The translations under genes were made by a program, and so were the position numbers. Source: Oligoflexaceae bacterium (lineage in GTDB: Bacteria > Bdellovibrionota_B > Oligoflexia > Oligoflexales > Oligoflexaceae). Taken from it: DNA of 10,622 bases. The stretch is from NCBI GenBank assembly GCA_947474445.1, contig CANJJY010000125.1, positions 1 to 10,622 on the forward strand, given 5' to 3'. Positions 1-5,686 of this stretch are shown here, in pieces; position 1 is the first letter of the stretch; each line of letters opens with the position of its first letter. A model generated the notes under the pieces. That model did no database searches. It was not told where the DNA came from and saw only the letters and a list, made by a program, of their open reading frames with translations.

Positions 1-1671
1 CGAGCGCAAGCTCTTGAGATCCTGAATCGCGCCTGCGCCGCGTGCCACAATGCGACCAATCCTCAAGGTAACTTTGCAACGATCAATAACGTCGAGGACA
101 TGATCGCCAGCCACCGCTACATTATCCCAGGTTCTCCCGAAACCTCGCTTTTGTTCAAAAAGCTGGCTCCAACCGGCAATATGCCACCCAATGGGTCCTT
201 GAAAGCCGAAGAAACGGAGATCCTCCGGAAGTGGATCGCTGGCATGGCCGTGACGACCAACAAGCCTCTGCTCGAAAGTCAGGTCATCGCTTTGATCCGC
301 ACGGATTTAGAGAATCAAGTCGCAGCGGGTCAAGCCAAAAGCATGCGCTACTTCAGTCTGCATGTTCAAAACAATCTCAACAACACGCCAGAAAGCTTGA
401 ATCTCCTGCGTCTCGCGTTCAAGAAGACAATCAACTATCTCTCGAAATCACCGCAGATCGTCGCGGCTGTGCCGATCGATGCCCAAAAACTAGTTTATCG
501 ACTTAACCTGGACGATCTCGGGATCAATGCGGCGATTTTTGATGCCGTGGTAAAGGACTTTTACCCCTTTGCACAGAATCTCGTGGCGATCGGCAGCAAC
601 ACGGCCAGCCGTCGCGTCGCCGACGATCATCTGTTTAATAAGCAAGAGATCGGCGTCGATACCTACCTCCTGCGTCTCGATTGGTTTGCCGCTACGGCAT
701 CGCTGCCAATCCCCTATGCGCGGCTGTTGGAGCTCGGCGCTACCGAAGGAGAGCTCACCGCTCAGCTCGGCATTAACCTCATCCAAAATATCGTCGATAA
801 GAAGGTCATCCGCAGCGGCTTCAAAAACTCGAACGTCTCGACCCAGAACCGGATGATCGAGAGACATACGCAGAAGAACGGTCTCAGCTTCTGGTTGAGC
901 TATGATTTTGCGAGCAGTGAAAACAAAGGCAATATCTTTGCGCTGCCTCTGGGCCCAGCGGGTATAGGACAGGATGCCAAGGCCTTCGCTCATGATGGGG
1001 GAGAAGCGATCTTTCAACTGCCGAACGGTCTCTTTGGATTTTATCTCCTCAATGCGGCTGGTACGGCTCTGGACAAGGGTCCGACCAGTATTGTCAAGCA
1101 GTCGAATGCCCCGGCTGAATTCCTCTCGGCGATCGTCAACGGCATGTCCTGTATGAGCTGCCACAATCAGGGTCTTCTATATAAGAAGGATGAAATCAGG
1201 CCTTTTCTTCAGGCTGGTTCCGTCGGCTTCTCGCGCGAAGAGTTGACCGCGGCGACCGATCTTTACCCGGATGCTGCGGTTTTTAAGGCCACGATGGACA
1301 AAGATAATGCCCTCTATATACGCGCCACCAAAGAGCTGGGCGTCGATCCCAATCTTCCTGATCCGGTTAACAACGCCTTTCGCTACTACAACCGAGCTCT
1401 GACTAAAATCGATGTGCGGGAAGAACTCGGCATCAGCGATGCCGCCCTCACCGACCTCTTGACGCTTGAACCTTTTAAAAGCAGCTGGTCGCCTCTGCGA
1501 ACGGGGACGGGTTTTATCAAGCGCGATGAGTTCAATACGCTGCTCGCCGAGGCTTTAGAGTTGAGTAAGCCCGAAGTTCAGACCATCGCGCCAGTTCTTG
1601 GAGATTTTCTGGTGACGGTCGGTTGCATGTTCGCCAATCCCCTGCAGATGGATGATTGTCTCATCAAGTAA
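1..1671 (+). CDS. Exported two-haem cytochrome c-type protein, 5' end missing
   Basis: The frame is open from base 1, so the true start, and presumably a signal peptide, lies outside the window; 556 residues are visible. Residues 12-16 are CAACH, a c-type haem attachment motif. It is followed by a PGSPETSLLFKKL stretch and MPPNG at 61-65, where the Met could be the distal haem ligand. This is the pattern of the planctomycete-type cytochrome domain (PSCyt1, PF07635). A long middle region carries LDWFAATAS (about 226-234), IERH (286-289), HDGGE (331-335) and LPNGLFGF (340-347), then a second haem motif CMSCH at 384-388. From memory, this order of motifs recurs in uncharacterised planctomycete and myxobacterial proteins. 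Covalent haem attachment implies a periplasmic or outer-surface electron-transfer protein; its redox partner and substrate are unknown. The cytochrome assignment is firm and the specific role is not. Confidence 0.88.
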   Translation, partial: RAQALEILNRACAACHNATNPQGNFATINNVEDMIASHRYIIPGSPETSLLFKKLAPTGNMPPNGSLKAEETEILRKWIAGMAVTTNKPLLESQVIALIRTDLENQVAAGQAKSMRYFSLHVQNNLNNTPESLNLLRLAFKKTINYLSKSPQIVAAVPIDAQKLVYRLNLDDLGINAAIFDAVVKDFYPFAQNLVAIGSNTASRRVADDHLFNKQEIGVDTYLLRLDWFAATASLPIPYARLLELGATEGELTAQLGINLIQNIVDKKVIRSGFKNSNVSTQNRMIERHTQKNGLSFWLSYDFASSENKGNIFALPLGPAGIGQDAKAFAHDGGEAIFQLPNGLFGFYLLNAAGTALDKGPTSIVKQSNAPAEFLSAIVNGMSCMSCHNQGLLYKKDEIRPFLQAGSVGFSREELTAATDLYPDAAVFKATMDKDNALYIRATKELGVDPNLPDPVNNAFRYYNRALTKIDVREELGISDAALTDLLTLEPFKSSWSPLRTGTGFIKRDEFNTLLAEALELSKPEVQTIAPVLGDFLVTVGCMFANPLQMDDCLIK

Positions 1672-1702
1672 GAGGCAATTTTCTATAGTCTGGATGTGAA
1701 AC

Positions 1703-1737
1703 GTCTTGAGGAGCGCTCTTACGAGCCTTCTCAAGAC
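1703..1737. terminator. Hairpin between convergent genes
   Basis: An inverted repeat pairs 1703-1713 and 1715-1718 with 1723-1737. It has 15 base pairs including one G-U pair, a single bulged C at 1714 and a TTAC loop. It lies 31 bases after the cytochrome stop and overlaps the last seven bases of the opposing ABA4-like gene. That position suits a bidirectional terminator. There is no real T-run on either side (AATTTCG on the plus strand, GTTTCAC on the minus strand), so strict intrinsic termination is uncertain. The hairpin itself is plain in the sequence. Confidence 0.6.
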
Positions 1738-2186
1738 AATTTCGTTGAATCCGAAAACATCAAAGGATTTTTTTTGCGAACGATGGACCGCACGAGAATA
1801 TAAAACAGAAAACCCATCGGCCCAAAGAACAGGGTGAGCAAGAGGATGGGAAGCCGAGCCCATTTTGCAAAGCCTTCCTTCGAGCTATCCACAGCGATCC
1901 AACGCCCCACCCAGAGATCGCCGATGACAAAGTGCGTCCAAGCCAGAGACACCGCGGGTACGGTTCCAAACACAGCCGCCAGAGCTTCCGGCGTGGGCTT
2001 GGCGATGAGCGGCAGAATCTGGGGAAGATCGGGGAGGACGAGGAGAGTGTAGCCGGCGCAAAACAAGATGATGATGGCATCGATGATGCGGTGGAGAAGA
2101 CGGCTCTGTGGAACGAGCCAGAGCGCCATCCAAAGAGGTCCAGGAATGAAGCTGACGGCGTTAAACAGCAGGTGATAAATATCCAA
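1731..2186 (-). CDS. ABA4-like (DUF4281) integral membrane protein
   Basis: The protein is 151 residues from a TTG start. The TTG is preferred over an upstream ATG at 2216 because AAGGAG sits six bases before it, and the protein then opens at the usual place for the family (MDIYHLLFNAV). About four hydrophobic helices are visible, near residues 4-24, 31-51, 74-94 and 111-133. The hallmark block is HFVIGDLWVGRWIAVDS at 85-101, followed by LLLTLFFGPMGFLFY at 115-129. Both match the ABA4/DUF4281 family (PF14108) as I know it. Plant ABA4 is needed for neoxanthin formation; bacterial members have no settled function. No carotenoid gene is visible nearby, so that role should not be transferred. The gene is convergent with the cytochrome and divergent from the small secreted protein. 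Family assignment is good, function open. Confidence 0.82.
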   Translation of the reverse strand: MDIYHLLFNAVSFIPGPLWMALWLVPQSRLLHRIIDAIIILFCAGYTLLVLPDLPQILPLIAKPTPEALAAVFGTVPAVSLAWTHFVIGDLWVGRWIAVDSSKEGFAKWARLPILLLTLFFGPMGFLFYILVRSIVRKKNPLMFSDSTKLS

Positions 2187-2192
2187 GGGTAT

Positions 2193-2198
2193 CTCCTT
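2193..2198 (-). promoter_or_regulatory. Ribosome binding site that sets the TTG start of the ABA4-like gene
   Basis: On the minus strand AAGGAG stands six bases before TTG at 2186. The upstream in-frame ATG at 2216 would place this sequence inside the coding region and has no comparable site before it. Confidence 0.7.
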
Positions 2199-2260
2199 GT
2201 GTAAAAGGCAACTCATACCACAGATTTTGAGTTTCGCCCACGCCCGTAAAATGGCACCAT

Positions 2261-2290
2261 ATGATAGAGCGCCTTTTTTTAAACAATCAA
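2261..2290 (-). promoter_or_regulatory. Candidate sigma-70 promoter for the ABA4-like gene
   Basis: On the minus strand TTGATT (2290-2285) and TATCAT (2266-2261) are separated by 18 bases. Each differs from consensus at two positions or fewer. Transcription would start near 2254 and give a leader of about 70 bases before the TTG. The same A/T patch read on the plus strand holds TATGAT at 2260-2265, upstream of the small secreted protein gene, but no recognisable -35 box there. The promoter is inferred from motif match only. Confidence 0.35.
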
Positions 2291-2306
2291 TTCCCGCGGA
2301 GTTAGA

Positions 2307-2585
2307 ATGAAATTATTAGCGATATCTTTTCTGCTGTGGACGTCTGCATCTGCATTCAGCGTCGAGGGAGATCTCGAGGCGCATAAGAAAATGCAAATCG
2401 ACGAAATGTCCGCACGGATCGCCGAGTTGGAAAAAGGTAAAGCCTGCGTGGCGGCAGCCACCACCAAAGAAGCACTGCAAGCCTGCAGAAAACAAATGAA
2501 GAGCGAACGCGAGGATCGTAAGGAGGCCAACATAGACGACAGGATTAAAAAGTTGCAGGACAAAAAAGCTAACATGACCAAGTGA
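2307..2585 (+). CDS. Small secreted alpha-helical protein with one cysteine pair
   Basis: This is a 92-residue product. GGAG lies five bases before the ATG, supporting the start. Residues 1-16 (MKLLAISFLLWTSASA) are a clear Sec signal peptide with a likely cut after Ala16. The mature chain of about 76 residues is highly charged, rich in Lys, Glu, Asp and Ala, and predicted to be almost entirely helical. It contains exactly two cysteines, Cys47 and Cys60, separated by 12 residues. The spacing would suit one disulfide closing a helical hairpin in the oxidising periplasm, or a link between subunits. I do not recognise a named family. It is divergent from the ABA4-like gene and precedes the phosphoesterase by 156 bases on the same strand, so co-transcription is possible but unproven. 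Signal peptide, binding site and codon pattern make it a credible gene. Confidence 0.75.
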   Translation: MKLLAISFLLWTSASAFSVEGDLEAHKKMQIDEMSARIAELEKGKACVAAATTKEALQACRKQMKSEREDRKEANIDDRIKKLQDKKANMTK

Positions 2586-2741
2586 CGCGCCTTGCCTTGC
2601 GAGCCCATGCTCGTCGGCCGCTGACTCGAGGGAAGACAATTAAAATCTGTCGTCTCCGGGTGCAATAGGCGAGAATGGGCCGAGGAACACTGGACGCATT
2701 GAGGCGATCAGGGCAGTTCCTCAGAGAAAGGCAACTACGCG

Positions 2742-3893
2742 ATGCGGCGTTTTTTTAATCCCTTTATTTTGGCTCTCAGCCTCATTCTGGTTCTTGCTTA
2801 CACCTATCTGGCCATCAGCCTTACCAGCAGCAGCGGCGGTCGCGCCGCGCTCGCCCTTCCCTTCCTCTGCATCTGGATCGTACCTTTTCGCTACTGGGGC
2901 GCTGATAAAGGCGAACAGACGGGAGTCGATGAGGTCATTCACTTTGCAGCTTATCTCAGCATGGGGTGGCTCAACTTTATTTTCTTTTTAACGCTCTTTC
3001 GTGATCTCTGGCTCATCCTCGCAAACGCGATGGAATGGTCGCGATGGCAGGAGCTCCTCCTCGACCCAGGAACCGAAGTCGTGCTCGCTGCATCTTTTTT
3101 CGCTCTTTCGGTGGGCTTGATCGCGGCGCTGCGCGGTCCCATCATCAAAACGATCGATATTCCCATCGCCGATCTGCATCCTGCGCTCGAGGGCTATCGC
3201 ATCGTTCAGATCAGTGATCTGCACGCGAGTTCGATTATCCGCGAGCGTTACGTCAAGCGCGTGGTGGAGATGGCCAACAGTTTGGACGGCGATATGATCG
3301 CGCTGACCGGAGACTTGGTGGATGGTTCGGTCAAACATCTCGCATCGACCGTCGCGCCGCTCGCTGAGCTGGTGCCGCGCGATCGGGCCTATGTGATTAT
3401 GGGTAACCACGAGTATTATTCGGGAGCCAAACCTTGGATCGATCACTTTCGAGGCATGGGCTTTCGCGTTCTGCTCAATGATTATGTCGATCTCAATCAC
3501 AAAGGCGCGGCGATACGAGTCGGAGGCGTGGTAGATCCAGCGGCACGATCGTTTCAACCACCAGAGAATCCGCGCCCTGATTTGGCCGCTGGTCCTGACG
3601 CCAGCGATCGACCGGACATGTTTCGCTTGCTGCTCGCGCACAATCCTAAGCTTGCGGCCGCCGCAGCGCCTTGTGGATTTCATCTGCAGCTCTCCGGTCA
3701 TACGCATGCGGGGCAGTTTTTCCCTTGGACGCTCGCGGTTCGCATGGTGCATGCACCCCACGTCGCAGGGCTCTCGCGGCAGGATAAGATGTGGGTCTAC
3801 GTCAATGCCGGGACAGGAACCTGGGGACCTCCTCTCCGGTTTGGGACTAAGCCTGAGTTGACCTTGATTCGGCTGGTGCGGGGGTCGGCCTAG
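2742..3893 (+). CDS. Membrane-anchored calcineurin-like metallophosphoesterase (YaeI/YkuE type)
   Basis: The product has 383 residues. The N-terminal third holds about four hydrophobic segments, near 6-28, 35-50, 70-95 and 113-132. The catalytic domain starts near 135 and has the full set of metal ligands of the calcineurin-like fold: DLH (Asp159, His161), GDLVD (Asp191), GNHE (Asn222, His223), a His at 300 in LLLAHNP, and SGHTH (His320, His322). A late GTGTWGPPLRFG block at 357-368 is typical of the COG1408 (YaeI/YkuE) group. This points to two-metal phosphoester hydrolysis next to the membrane. Relatives include lipid-linked pyrophosphatases such as chlamydial LpxG, but the substrate cannot be read from sequence. 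Arginines at the N terminus and after the fourth segment hint at a cytoplasmic catalytic side. The start has only AAAGG ten bases upstream, a weak site. Class is certain, substrate unknown. Confidence 0.9.
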   Translation: MRRFFNPFILALSLILVLAYTYLAISLTSSSGGRAALALPFLCIWIVPFRYWGADKGEQTGVDEVIHFAAYLSMGWLNFIFFLTLFRDLWLILANAMEWSRWQELLLDPGTEVVLAASFFALSVGLIAALRGPIIKTIDIPIADLHPALEGYRIVQISDLHASSIIRERYVKRVVEMANSLDGDMIALTGDLVDGSVKHLASTVAPLAELVPRDRAYVIMGNHEYYSGAKPWIDHFRGMGFRVLLNDYVDLNHKGAAIRVGGVVDPAARSFQPPENPRPDLAAGPDASDRPDMFRLLLAHNPKLAAAAAPCGFHLQLSGHTHAGQFFPWTLAVRMVHAPHVAGLSRQDKMWVYVNAGTGTWGPPLRFGTKPELTLIRLVRGSA

Positions 3894-4086
3894 TCTGCTT
3901 GGCACCAGGACTTAATAATTCTCCTTGACCAGCTAGATCATGGCCCAGTTTCTGGTGTAGACTTAAGGTTTTAGTGGCTTTCGTCCCCAATCCTCTCGTT
4001 TGCTCGTTCACATAATAGAGCGTCTCATCAATCAAGAGATAAGGTGTGAGGCCATACGGGGCGCAGCCGACTGATAGATGAAGTCT
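3847..4086 (-). other. Unexplained protein-like open frame, possible gene remnant
   Basis: The minus strand is open for 79 sense codons between a TAG at 4087-4089 and a TGA ending at 3847. The part in the intergenic gap (about 3894-4086) reads like genuine protein, for example PYLLIDETLYYVNEQTRGLG and TKATKTLSLHQKLGHDL. The tail that runs antisense into the phosphoesterase gene is Pro/Ala/Thr-rich and looks like a shadow. The only usable in-frame start is TTG at 4035, with no Shine-Dalgarno before it. I do not recognise a family. It could be a decayed gene whose end was overwritten, a real short gene, or chance. Confidence that it was ever a gene is low to moderate. Confidence 0.25.
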
Positions 4087-4157
4087 CTATATTCATGAGT
4101 CGATCAATAATTGCTGTCGAGTCGCACCCTAAGGCTTGATTTACTTGGAGGCCATTG

Positions 4158-4421
4158 ATGGCAAAGTATTTTATGGGTTATTCTGGAGTACCCAATCATC
4201 ACGTTCGGTGGAAACATCCTACCGTGGTGTTCACTCAAGATGACCTCAAGCTGTTTGAGTCTCTCGGACAAGCGAGTCCAGAGGGCTTGATCGATAACGC
4301 CTTGAAGCGGCTGAAAGTCAGCAAGGCTCCTGAGAATGTGATCTACGTGATTGAAAGTGGCAAGGTAGGCGGACGCGAAACTAAGCAAATTACCGGCATG
4401 ATCCCTGTCGACGAAGCTTAA
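4158..4421 (+). CDS. Orphan 87-residue cytoplasmic protein
   Basis: The ATG is preceded by GGAGG at 4147-4151 with a six-base gap, the best ribosome binding site in the window. The TTG three bases upstream is unlikely to be the start. There is no signal peptide, membrane segment or cysteine. The N terminus (MAKYFMGYSGVPNHHVRW) is aromatic- and His-rich. The middle (about 30-57) looks helical and charged. The end (IYVIESGKVGGRETKQITGM) looks like beta strands joined by a Gly-rich turn. I do not recognise the family and assign no function. A small mixed alpha/beta fold of about 9.7 kDa is the most that can be inferred. It is followed by a pyrimidine-rich stretch and convergent with the lipoprotein gene, so it is probably transcribed alone. 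Confidence 0.7.
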   Translation: MAKYFMGYSGVPNHHVRWKHPTVVFTQDDLKLFESLGQASPEGLIDNALKRLKVSKAPENVIYVIESGKVGGRETKQITGMIPVDEA

Positions 4422-4483
4422 ATCTTCTTCTCGCTCTCCCCTCTCTCTTTTTCTCCTATCATGATCGACGGCTCACGGAGCGC
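4422..4483. other. Pyrimidine-rich gap between convergent genes
   Basis: The first half is almost pure C/T on the plus strand (CTTCTTCTCGCTCTCCCCTC and on to CTCTTTTTCTCC at about 4424-4458). The only hairpin I see is a tiny GCTC-ACG-GAGC. A long C-rich, G-poor stretch after a stop codon would suit Rho loading on the transcript of the orphan gene. That is inference; no intrinsic terminator is visible. Confidence 0.3.
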
Positions 4484-5395
4484 TTAAGGCGAAACTGGGG
4501 CCACCGGCGCGCCGGTGATAGACCAGATCTTGTCCGCCTGCAGCATCAAAACATCACCCAGAGCACCTTTTTTAGAGGTGTCGAGCCACATAGCCAAAGA
4601 CTTATAATCGGCATGGCCGTTGGTTGGCATATGATAGCCCGTGTAGGAAAAGGTCACCCCTCTGGGCTCTGAGATGATCAACTTTTCACCCGCCGCGAAC
4701 CAAAACGACCCATTAGAACCTTTTCCCGCCGAGACGATAGGTCCATCGAGTTTAGGTGTGATCGACGCCAGGGAAATCGCATTGTTTAAAATCTGCTGAT
4801 CAGGCGACACCGTGAGTATGACGAGGTCCGTATCGAGATGAAGAATCAAATCAGTGGGGCCCGCGTATAGAACCCGCATCTTTTCTTTGTTACCCGGCAA
4901 GACAGAAGTGGAGAAACTCAGTGCTTTGACGACAGCCGCATCCGTACTGGGCTTTCTGCGACCGATCGATTCGGCGCTCACAATCCAAAAATTTCCCGAA
5001 GGCAGCGTATAGAGCATGCCCGAAGGCGGTGTGGTAACTGGTTCGAGCAATTCGGGGGCCGAATCTTCGCTGGATTTATAGACCCACGACTTACCGTCTT
5101 TTCCCATCACGATGATTTCGTCTTCAGAAATCTTGCTGGCGAGCGCAATATTGGCGAAAAAGTCGGCGCTGATCTCTGACTTGGTTTCTTGCAGCTCAAG
5201 GGTGGTCAGAGTACCCGATCCCTCGCCGATGACGCCGACCTTCAAATCATTCGCTTCGTTGTTCACGCGGATGGCGAGACTTTTACCGCGATGATTAATT
5301 GTTTCATCTGATTTCGAACAAGCGACCGCGCCCAGGCCCAGACCGAGGAAAGACGTCAGGTATACTTTGGACGAAATTTTTATGAATCTTTTCAC
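4484..5395 (-). CDS. Lipoprotein of unknown function
   Basis: The protein is 303 residues from GTG at 5395. That start is chosen because AAAGGGA lies five bases upstream and the product then opens with a classic lipoprotein signal: MKRFIKISSK, a hydrophobic core, then GAVAC with the lipidated cysteine at 26. An in-frame ATG at 5443 would add 16 residues before the signal and is less likely. Ser follows the cysteine, so outer-membrane retention is expected if the usual +2 rule applies. The mature part has no cysteine and no catalytic motif I can name. It alternates short hydrophobic strands with Gly/Asp/Asn turns (for example GKDGKSWVYKSS, LPSGNFWIVSAES, GSNGSFWFAAGEKL), which suggests an all-beta, propeller-like fold. 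That fold is a guess from pattern. It is divergent from the transglycosylase gene across a 291-base gap. Confidence 0.8.
   Translation of the reverse strand: MKRFIKISSKVYLTSFLGLGLGAVACSKSDETINHRGKSLAIRVNNEANDLKVGVIGEGSGTLTTLELQETKSEISADFFANIALASKISEDEIIVMGKDGKSWVYKSSEDSAPELLEPVTTPPSGMLYTLPSGNFWIVSAESIGRRKPSTDAAVVKALSFSTSVLPGNKEKMRVLYAGPTDLILHLDTDLVILTVSPDQQILNNAISLASITPKLDGPIVSAGKGSNGSFWFAAGEKLIISEPRGVTFSYTGYHMPTNGHADYKSLAMWLDTSKKGALGDVLMLQADKIWSITGAPVAPVSP
4502..4517. repeat. 16-base perfect palindrome at the end of the lipoprotein gene
   Basis: CACCGGCGCGCCGGTG is a perfect palindrome lying 16 bases before the lipoprotein stop codon, in the codons for TGAPV. As RNA it could form a GC-only six-pair stem with a four-base loop. 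No T-run follows, so it is not a standard terminator; it may act as a stability element or be chance. Confidence 0.4.
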
Positions 5396-5400
5396 GGCAA

Positions 5401-5407
5401 TCCCTTT
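5401..5407 (-). promoter_or_regulatory. Ribosome binding site that sets the GTG start of the lipoprotein
   Basis: On the minus strand AAAGGGA lies five bases before GTG at 5395. It favours that GTG, which begins directly with the Lys/Arg head of the lipoprotein signal, over the in-frame ATG at 5443. Confidence 0.6.
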
Positions 5408-5533
5408 CCCTAACCAAAATCTAGCGCGAACGCTCCAGCTCATGGTCTCTTATCGGCAGAAGGAGCCGAAAATTCAAATTGCCCCCCCCAGATCTTCGTC
5501 CATCATTTCGTTGCATTCTGGCGACAGAACATT

Positions 5534-5563
5534 TTGCGAAGGAATAATGAAATAGCGTAAACT
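5534..5563 (+). promoter_or_regulatory. Candidate promoter for the transglycosylase gene
   Basis: TTGCGA (5534-5539) and TAAACT (5558-5563) are separated by 18 bases. Transcription would start near 5570 and give a leader of about 115 bases before the GTG. The match is partial and no other evidence supports it. Confidence 0.25.
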
Positions 5564-5686
5564 GAACTAGAGAAACTTTCATCTCAGTCTAATTCCCTAA
5601 AAATCTTGGCTGTTCTAGAACCTGCTAAAGTTTGCGGCTGCTCGTTCCGATGAGCTTTTGGGTTCTCATCTCCTTGGAGCAATACT

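Larger units (their letters stand above)
5396..5686. other. Divergent intergenic region of lipoprotein and transglycosylase genes
   Basis: This 291-base gap must hold the promoters of both divergent genes. Visible items are: an uninterrupted run of eight C (5482-5489); a small TCGGC/GCCGA inverted repeat near 5454-5470; a GTTCTAGAAC palindrome at 5612-5621; and a possible promoter at 5534-5563. No protein-coding stretch inside it is convincing. Confidence 0.6.

Noticed and set aside
490..1164. Long minus-strand open frame of 224 codons inside the cytochrome gene
   Set aside because: It is a shadow: the plus-strand frame over the same bases carries the haem motifs and conserved blocks, and the minus frame has no binding site or recognisable motif.
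2600..2613. CGAGC-CCAT-GCTCG hairpin after the small secreted protein gene
   Set aside because: Only five pairs and no T-run on either side; too weak to call a terminator.
2988..3905. 305-codon minus-strand open frame opposite the metallophosphoesterase
   Set aside because: The plus frame holds every metal-binding motif of the calcineurin-like fold. The minus product is Arg/His-rich with no domain, as expected of an antisense shadow in GC-richer DNA.
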